64,000 nt of DNA from assembly GCA_038889235.1 (NCBI GenBank), contig JAWAHN010000003.1, forward strand, positions 115,703 to 179,702. The letters run 5' to 3'. The translations under genes were made by a program, and so were the position numbers. Below are positions 62,529 to 64,000 of this stretch, one piece after another. How positions within the stretch are numbered: position 1 is the first letter of the stretch; each line of letters opens with the position of its first letter. This DNA is from Candidatus Jordarchaeales archaeon. GTDB taxonomy: Archaea; Asgardarchaeota; Jordiarchaeia; Jordiarchaeales; Freyrarchaeaceae. The notes below the pieces were generated by a model. That model did not search any database and was not told the origin of the DNA. It saw only the letters and a list, made by a program, of their open reading frames with translations.

Positions 62529-63606
62529 GTGGAAGTCGTTCAATCTGTGAAGTTCAAATATGAATCCAATGATGTTGTAAAGAAGCTTCTTGAGGACTTT
62601 AGAGGAATGGTGAACTTATGCTCAGATATAGCTATCAAGAACAAAGCTACTTCTCTGGCGAAAATTCACAGTCTAGCCTATCAGGAGCTTAAGAAAAGGT
62701 TCGATTACCATTCTCAATACTATATCTCTGCTATAAGAGTAGCTCAATCAATACTGAAGTCGTGGAAAAAGAGGGGAAAAGAGCCAACTTTAAGGAAGCC
62801 AGTAATAAGGTTTAGCCCATTACTGACAAAACTTGAGGGTGAGAGACTTAGGATAGCTTTGAGGCCGAGAGAGTTCATCTATATAAACCTTGTTGTTGGA
62901 GATTACCAACGCAAGTTTCTAGGCAAACCTCATGGAATGATAACTATGACTGAAGACTACATCATAATTCCCTTTAAGACTGAGGTTGAAGAACTGGATT
63001 GTGATAAAGCAGTAGCCCTCGACATCAATGAGACAAATATCACAGCCGTCACCTCCGATGGAAAGATTCATGTTTTTGATACAAAAGAAGTGAAAAGGCT
63101 GCATGATTGCTACTTTGAGATAAGGAGGGAAATCCAAAGCAAGTATAAGGGAAACGCTAAGAAAAGAGCCTTAATAAAGTATCGTGGAAGGGAGAAGAGG
63201 CGGTCAGGGATTTCCTACATAAGCTGACAAGAAAAATCGTTGATATTTTCAAGGGGTACACCATCATAATGGAGGACTTGAGGAACCTGAGGGGATCCAT
63301 TGATTATGAAAGAAAGCTCAACAGAAGACTGCATTCATGGAACTTCAGGCAAACTCAATTCTTCATAGACTACAAGGCTAAGCTCAATTGATCCAAGGTC
63401 ATCTACATGAACCCAAGAGGGACAAGCAAGAATTGTTCAGTATATGGGGGAACAATATCCCCGAAAGACAGGACTTGCCCCAAATGCGGAATAAATAGGC
63501 ATGTAAACGCCTGTTTAAACATGCTCAAGATGTGGGGAGCGCAGGGTCCCCCGACACGCCTCTCGATGACATGAGAGAGGAAGTCAAATTTTTCGACACC
63601 CTGTAA
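62529..63606 (+). pseudogene. Broken tnpB (IS200/IS605-type RNA-guided nuclease gene)
   Basis: The first part (62529-63200) encodes a TnpB N-terminus and first RuvC motif (AVALDINETNI). After a 1-base loss near 63201 the frame continues VRDFLHKLTRKIVD, with the second RuvC motif in IIMEDLRNLRG. A stop (TGA 63389-63391) follows KAKLN. Then TSKNCSVYGG...CPKCG shows a damaged zinc ribbon (one Cys is Tyr), INRHVNACLNML shows the third RuvC motif without its Asp, and another frameshift near 63550 precedes DTPLDDMREEVKFFDTL-stop. It cannot encode an active nuclease. No tnpA is present. Confidence 0.85.
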
Positions 63607-63749
63607 ACAACAAAAACACACAGGAAACGCAAAAGCCCAACGAAGAACGCACCCGCAACAACAAACAATGAACACTTTTACTATAAAAAATAAAAGGAGG
63701 AACACAAAAAACAACAGAACTAAGAAGCCTTAAAAAGGAGGGGGAACCA

Positions 63750-64000
63750 ACGAGAAAAACAGTAACACTACTACTCTCACTCCTACTGCTCCTAGCACCA
63801 CTCACAGCAACACTCACCCCAACACCAACAACACCAATAATACCAACACAATCACAACAAGCACCCAAACAATTTGCACCGCTCGAAGGTGTCACCTTCT
63901 ATCTTCACCCATCCTACAACGAAACAGGCATCCACGCATATACAACACAGAATGCTACATCATACCTCGGCATCAACTGTACCGGCATCCAAAACCTTAC
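63750..64000 (+). CDS. Start of a secreted protein with an apparent ACG start codon (partial)
   Basis: The frame runs to the window end. It begins with a signal peptide (RKTVTLLLSLLLLLAPLTA), then a Thr/Pro-rich linker (TPTPTTPIIPTQSQQ) and a folded part (PLEGVTFYLHPSYNETG). An AAGGAGGGGG ribosome site lies at 63735-63744, 5 bases before ACG (63750-63752). No ATG, GTG or TTG follows in this position. Either ACG is used or the start was mutated. It is probably exported or cell-surface attached, and it has A/C-rich codon use. Confidence 0.6.

Noticed and set aside
1-64000. tRNA, rRNA or CRISPR arrays
   Set aside because: No T-loop-like GTTCRANNC with a matching acceptor stem, no rRNA signature and no regularly spaced repeats were found by reading; short hairpins were not repeated.

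Overview
The window is archaeal chromosomal DNA, most likely from a thermophilic, anaerobic member of the Thermoproteota/TACK group; the exact lineage cannot be fixed from one window. The evidence is: archaeal-type TATA boxes, frequent GTG and TTG starts behind GGAGG/GGTG ribosome sites, AGG/AGA/ATA-rich codon use, a group II chaperonin relative, MtrH-type methyltransferases, a TrpY/TrpB2 pair, an F420-type luciferase-like (Mer-like) oxidoreductase, a GTP-type PEP carboxykinase, and the LipS1/LipS2-type lipoate pathway. No rRNA, tRNA or CRISPR array was found.

Layout. 0-4.4 kb: a hypothetical gene, a C69 peptidase, and a divergent trpY-like/trpB2 pair with a TGTACA box between them. 4.4-9.2 kb: methyltransferase cluster 1 (MtrH, a corrinoid protein and a ketosteroid-dehydrogenase-like flavoprotein on one strand; an MtmB homologue without pyrrolysine on the other). 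9.3-14.0 kb: a compact four-gene lipoate assembly operon. 14.4-20.9 kb: branched-chain amino-acid operon cimA-ilvB-ilvN-ilvC-ilvD. 21-26.5 kb: cation exporter, two radical SAM genes, a nitronate-monooxygenase-like flavoprotein and a regulator. 26.8-35.5 kb: methyltransferase cluster 2 (second MtrH, an apparently ATPase-dead chaperonin paralogue, second corrinoid protein, MttB-family methyltransferase, and a ferredoxin/ASKHA corrinoid-reactivating protein). 35.4-57 kb: acyl-CoA metabolism (two 3-hydroxyacyl-CoA dehydrogenases, acyl-CoA dehydrogenase, crotonase, two thiolases, an HMG-CoA-synthase-like/DUF35 fusion), mixed with LarE, a stand-alone 3'-phosphoesterase, a sirtuin, VapBC, PEPCK and two V4R proteins. 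57.4-64 kb: a decaying accessory region with a beta-helix pseudogene, a membrane protein with a tandem duplication, a broken tnpB, A/C-rich non-coding tracts and the start of a secreted protein.

How the genes may work together (inference). Methyl groups from unidentified methylated compounds would be moved by the MtmB-like and MttB-like enzymes to corrinoid proteins, kept reduced by the activating protein, and passed by the MtrH homologues to a pterin; the Mer-like protein could then oxidise the methyl-pterin. The acyl-CoA genes would degrade acyl chains or branched-chain amino acids, with PEPCK linking to gluconeogenesis. The most unusual features are the chaperonin-like protein with two lost ATPase aspartates inside a methyltransferase locus, the methyltransferase/flavoprotein cassette, the HMGS-DUF35 fusion without catalytic Cys/His, and at least two genes that lack any ATG, GTG or TTG start.
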